The notes under the pieces: model-generated
Databases searched by the model: none
What the model saw: the letters and a program-made list of their open reading frames with translations, nothing else
What the model was told of the DNA's origin: nothing
Made by a program: the position numbers and the translations under genes
DNA from: Candidatus Krumholzibacteriia bacterium
GTDB taxonomy: Bacteria; Krumholzibacteriota; Krumholzibacteriia; LZORAL124-64-63
Length of the DNA stretch: 7,756 nt
NCBI GenBank assembly: GCA_027056825.1
Contig: JALUJS010000515.1
Location: 1-7,756 of the forward strand
Reading direction: 5' to 3'
In this document: positions 5,309 to 7,756 of the stretch, one piece after another
Numbering within the stretch: the stretch's first letter is position 1
How the letters are laid out: the number at the start of each line of letters is the position of its first letter

Positions 5309-6199
5309 TCACCCGTCCTGGCTGTAGAGATCCTCGATTCCGGTCAGTTGCTGTCGGATGTCCCAGATCAATCCGTCCCAGGCGGCCTCGTCCAGGCCCA
5401 GGTTCTCCAGGTAGGGCAGGAACAGGGATGAGGGCGCTTCGATCCCCAGGTCCGCGTCGTCCCGGCGGCCCACGCCCCACAGGTCGCACACCTGCTCGGC
5501 CAGCCCCAGCAGGATCCCGCCCGGACTGCGGTCCGGATCCGGGAGGCTGCCGTGATGGCCGCGCACCGCGTCGGTGATGGCCGGCGGCAGATTCCACTGC
5601 TTGAGCATGTACTCCGCCAGTTCGGCGTGATCCAGGCCCACCGCCTCGCGCTCGGCCTCCAGCGCCACCGGGCCCGGCTCCCCGTCGGGTAGGAAATCAT
5701 CGATGATCAGCTTGGCGACATCATGCAACAGTCCCGCCACGAAGGCCTCCTCGGGTCCCAGATCCGCCGCCGGCGCCGCGTTGGCGAACACGCGCGCGGC
5801 CTGGCCCACAGCCATGGCGTGCATCCAGAACCCGCCGTCGGGATGGTACCGGTAGCGCTTCAGGTTCCGCCGCGTCAGTCCCTCGGTGCTGACGGCGTAG
5901 ACGATGCGCTTGAGGTTGTCCAGGCCGATGAGCACCACGGCCTCCGCGATGGAGGGCACGGTGCGCGAGCGGGCGTAAAGACCGCTGTTGGCCACCTTCA
6001 GGACCCGGGCCACCAGGGCCTGGTCCTTGTTGATGACCTCCTCGAAATCCCTGGCGGTGAAGTATTCCTGGCGGGACAGGACCAGGAACTCGTGGATCAC
6101 CGTGCTGAGGCTGGGCAGCTTGTCGATCTGCTCCAGGACGTCGAAACGGATGTTCCGCCAGTCGCCGGCCGTGGTGCTGTCGTCGGGTGCATGCATCAT
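5309..6199 (-). CDS. HDOD-domain signalling protein
   Basis: This 296-residue cytoplasmic protein is largely one HDOD domain (about 20-225), a relative of HD-GYP phosphodiesterases used in bacterial signalling and stress control. Hallmarks are INKDQALVARVLKVANSG (56-73), VPSIAEAVVLIGLDNLKRIV (81-100), GLLHDVAKL (156-164), HAELAEYMLKQWNLP (191-205) and HHG (215-217). His127, His159-Asp160, His191 and His215/216 keep the spacing of HD metal ligands, so residual metal binding is possible, although most HDOD proteins are thought to act without catalysis. No receiver, GGDEF or EAL domain is fused. Residues 225-296 are a helical, acidic tail. GAGGA (6204-6208) lies 4 nt before the first of two tandem ATGs; the second (6196) is an equally good start. 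It follows the DUF2270 gene by 41 nt and precedes the methyltransferase by 2 nt. Confidence 0.88.
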   Translation of the reverse strand: MMHAPDDSTTAGDWRNIRFDVLEQIDKLPSLSTVIHEFLVLSRQEYFTARDFEEVINKDQALVARVLKVANSGLYARSRTVPSIAEAVVLIGLDNLKRIVYAVSTEGLTRRNLKRYRYHPDGGFWMHAMAVGQAARVFANAAPAADLGPEEAFVAGLLHDVAKLIIDDFLPDGEPGPVALEAEREAVGLDHAELAEYMLKQWNLPPAITDAVRGHHGSLPDPDRSPGGILLGLAEQVCDLWGVGRRDDADLGIEAPSSLFLPYLENLGLDEAAWDGLIWDIRQQLTGIEDLYSQDG

Positions 6200-6240
6200 G
6201 AAATCCTCGTTTTGATGGACGTCGCAACCGGAACCGTTCT

Positions 6241-6999
6241 TCAGACATCCAGCCTGGACATGTCCTCCCCCGATTTTTCCGGGTGCGGCCAGTAGGCGAT
6301 CTCCGGCGCCAGCACGCGCGGCGTGAAAGCCATGATCCCCAGCAGGAACAGGTACAACATGCCCACAATGAGGTCGGGAAGCCAGGGGGGGACATTCGAC
6401 ACCTCGGCCAGGAACCGGTCCGGCGCCAGGGGCCAGATCCGGTGGCCCAGGTACGCCAGGAGCAGGAACGCGAAGATGAACAGGAAATTGCGGCCCAGCC
6501 GCGCACGGATGGCCTGCATGCGCGTCATGTGGAACTTGGGTCGCAGCAGGTCCTCGGCCACCTTCACTCCCCAGCTCTCGTAGGGGCTGACCTGGTCGCG
6601 GCGCAGGATCCCGCCGTAGAAGTTCTCCTCGATCATGCGCACCCGCGCGCGCCAGACGTCGAAGAAGCGGAAGCGCCGCGCCTCGATGGCCAGGAACACC
6701 ATGTTGGCGAACATGCCCAGCAGGATGCCCTCGGTGGCGTACTGGGGTGAATTGAGGCTGGCGGTCAGGATGGCCAGCGTGGAGACGATGGCCCAGTTAG
6801 TGGTGGTGTCCAGCCGGGTGCGCCAAATCAGGGCGCGGTGCATCTCCGCGCGGTAGAAGTGGGCCAGGGCGGCGATGTACTCGCCCCGGGTCAGCGGGGT
6901 GTCCTCGAACTGGGGCACCCGCTCCTCGTCCAGGGGCGGAAACTGCGGAACATCCTCCAGGCCCTCATCGGGGTCCGGCGGGAATTTCTCGTCGGTCAT
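6241..6999 (-). CDS. DUF2270 family integral membrane protein
   Basis: This 252-residue protein starts with a Pro/Glu/Asp-rich cytoplasmic tail (1-36). Then comes the conserved block FYRAEMHRALIWRTRLDTTTNW (48-69), two membrane helices (about 68-83 and 90-107), the motif IEARRFRFFDVWRARVRMIEEN (105-126), a soluble amphipathic stretch, and two more helices (about 170-187 and 207-226). The layout and these motifs match DUF2270 as I remember it; that family has no established function. The start ATG 6999 lies 4 nt after the exonuclease stop, and its GGAGGG site lies inside the exonuclease's last codons, so the two genes are translationally linked. The charged loop between helices 2 and 3 should face the cytoplasm. 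A membrane stress or signalling role is only a guess. Confidence 0.8.
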   Translation of the reverse strand: MTDEKFPPDPDEGLEDVPQFPPLDEERVPQFEDTPLTRGEYIAALAHFYRAEMHRALIWRTRLDTTTNWAIVSTLAILTASLNSPQYATEGILLGMFANMVFLAIEARRFRFFDVWRARVRMIEENFYGGILRRDQVSPYESWGVKVAEDLLRPKFHMTRMQAIRARLGRNFLFIFAFLLLAYLGHRIWPLAPDRFLAEVSNVPPWLPDLIVGMLYLFLLGIMAFTPRVLAPEIAYWPHPEKSGEDMSRLDV

Positions 7000-7003
7000 G
7001 GCT

Positions 7004-7756
7004 TCATCCCTCCCGCCGGGGGAACACCCCGTCGAGGGCCTCGCGCAGGATCGTCTTGAGATCCTCCCCGAAATCCTTCGTGAGCATCCACTGCAGGTAG
7101 CTGCGCCCGTCCGGCATGGCGCAGGCCTCGGCCAGGGTGCGTCCCTTCAGCTTGCCGAAGGTGAAGACGGGCTCGTCGTTGTCGTTCCACATCAGCTTGC
7201 CCTTGCGGTCCACGAACCGGCCCTCGTCGGGGTTGCAGAACCGGTGCAGCCCGTTCAGGTCGCGCGGCAGGTCCCGGTACCGGCCCAACTGGGCGTCCAG
7301 CACCTCGAGCGTGGCGTTCACGTCCGCCAGGGCGTCGTGGGCCTCGGTCAGCTCCTTGTCGCAGTAGAACTTCAGGGCCGCCGTCAGGTCGCGGCGTTCC
7401 ATGGTGTGGAAGATCCGCATGGCGTCCAGGTGGCGCACCCCGCGCAGGTCCAGGCGCCCTCCGCTGCGGCGCAACTCCGCCTCCAGCATGGGCAGGTCGA
7501 AGCGGATGGAGTTGTAGCCGGCCAGATCGGCGTCCTTGAGCATCTCCTCGATCTCCGGCCGCAGCCGGGAGAAGGTCGGCTTGTCCTTCACATCCGCGTC
7601 GGTGATGCCGTGCACCGCGGTGGCCTCGGGGGGGATGGGTCGCTGCGGATTGACCAGGGATTCGAAGGTGGCGCGGCGCCCGTCCGGGGCCACCCGCACC
7701 AGGGCGATCTGGACGATGCGGTCGTGGTCCACGTCCGTGCCGGTGGTTTCCAGGTC
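7004..7756 (-). CDS. DEDDh 3'-5' exonuclease with ExoX-like C-terminal segment (5' end outside window)
   Basis: The frame enters from the window edge with DLETTGTD as its first residues, so only a few N-terminal residues are missing. It is a DnaQ-type exonuclease, which removes 3' nucleotides from DNA or RNA using two metal ions. All DEDDh ligands are visible: Asp1 and Glu3 (Exo I), Asp87 in YNSIRFD (Exo II), and His140 and Asp145 in AHDALAD (Exo III). After the catalytic domain (about 1-165), residues 197-244 carry FTFGKLKGRTLAEA and YLQWMLTKDFGEDLK, resembling the C-terminal segment of ExoX-like proteins. It lacks polymerase and helicase domains, so it is probably a stand-alone repair or RNA/DNA-trimming enzyme rather than the replicative epsilon subunit. 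The GTG at 7732 is an internal Val, not the start. It leads the four-gene run that continues into the DUF2270 gene. Confidence 0.9.
   Translation of the reverse strand, partial: DLETTGTDVDHDRIVQIALVRVAPDGRRATFESLVNPQRPIPPEATAVHGITDADVKDKPTFSRLRPEIEEMLKDADLAGYNSIRFDLPMLEAELRRSGGRLDLRGVRHLDAMRIFHTMERRDLTAALKFYCDKELTEAHDALADVNATLEVLDAQLGRYRDLPRDLNGLHRFCNPDEGRFVDRKGKLMWNDNDEPVFTFGKLKGRTLAEACAMPDGRSYLQWMLTKDFGEDLKTILREALDGVFPRREG

Noticed and set aside
5307..5597. 97-codon N-terminal extension of the methyltransferase frame
   Set aside because: It lies wholly within the HDOD gene apart from 2 nt, is Gly/Pro/Arg-rich without recognisable structure, and a good ATG at 5306 follows the HDOD stop directly.
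7004..7732. Exonuclease starting at GTG 7732 as a complete gene
   Set aside because: The frame continues upstream to the window edge with DLETTG, the essential Exo I motif, so the GTG is an internal Val codon and the gene is truncated by the window.

Overview
This is a GC-rich bacterial window in which every supported gene lies on the minus strand, so transcription runs from high to low coordinates. The gene set is nine coding regions: two cut by the window edges and seven complete. I see no tRNA, rRNA, CRISPR array, transposase or phage gene. The lipoprotein and signal-peptidase-I exports, high G+C at third positions and the mix of families (DUF2270, HDOD, DUF5667 next to an ECF sigma factor) suggest a GC-rich, probably diderm bacterium. 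It could belong to a poorly cultured phylum, but the sequence here does not fix the taxon.

Right part (7756 down to 4332): four closely spaced genes look like one transcription unit. They are a DEDDh 3'-5' exonuclease with an ExoX-like C-terminal segment (5' end outside the window), a DUF2270 four-helix membrane protein, an HDOD signalling protein, and a TPR-containing SAM-dependent methyltransferase. The spacings are 4, 41 and 2 nt. The functional link between them is not evident from sequence.

Middle (4204 down to 2045): a complete P1B-type heavy-metal efflux ATPase of the ZntA/CadA (Zn/Cd/Pb) class. It has an N-terminal metal-binding domain carrying a DCAEE site and all catalytic motifs. 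No MerR- or ArsR-type regulator lies beside it in this window.

Left part (1957 down to 1): what looks like an envelope-sensing module. It holds a small exported Asp/Arg/Cys-rich protein with three imperfect repeats, an ECF sigma factor, a translationally coupled single-pass membrane protein (DUF5667-like, probable sigma-factor partner) with a Cys-rich extracytoplasmic tail, and the start of a lipoprotein gene behind a recognisable promoter. A hairpin and an overlapping competing 8-bp inverted repeat precede the sigma-factor start and could control its translation.

The most interesting hypothesis is that the exported Cys/Asp protein, the membrane partner, the sigma factor and perhaps the metal ATPase form one metal- or redox-responsive envelope circuit. 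This is inference from gene order and residue composition, not a demonstrated system.
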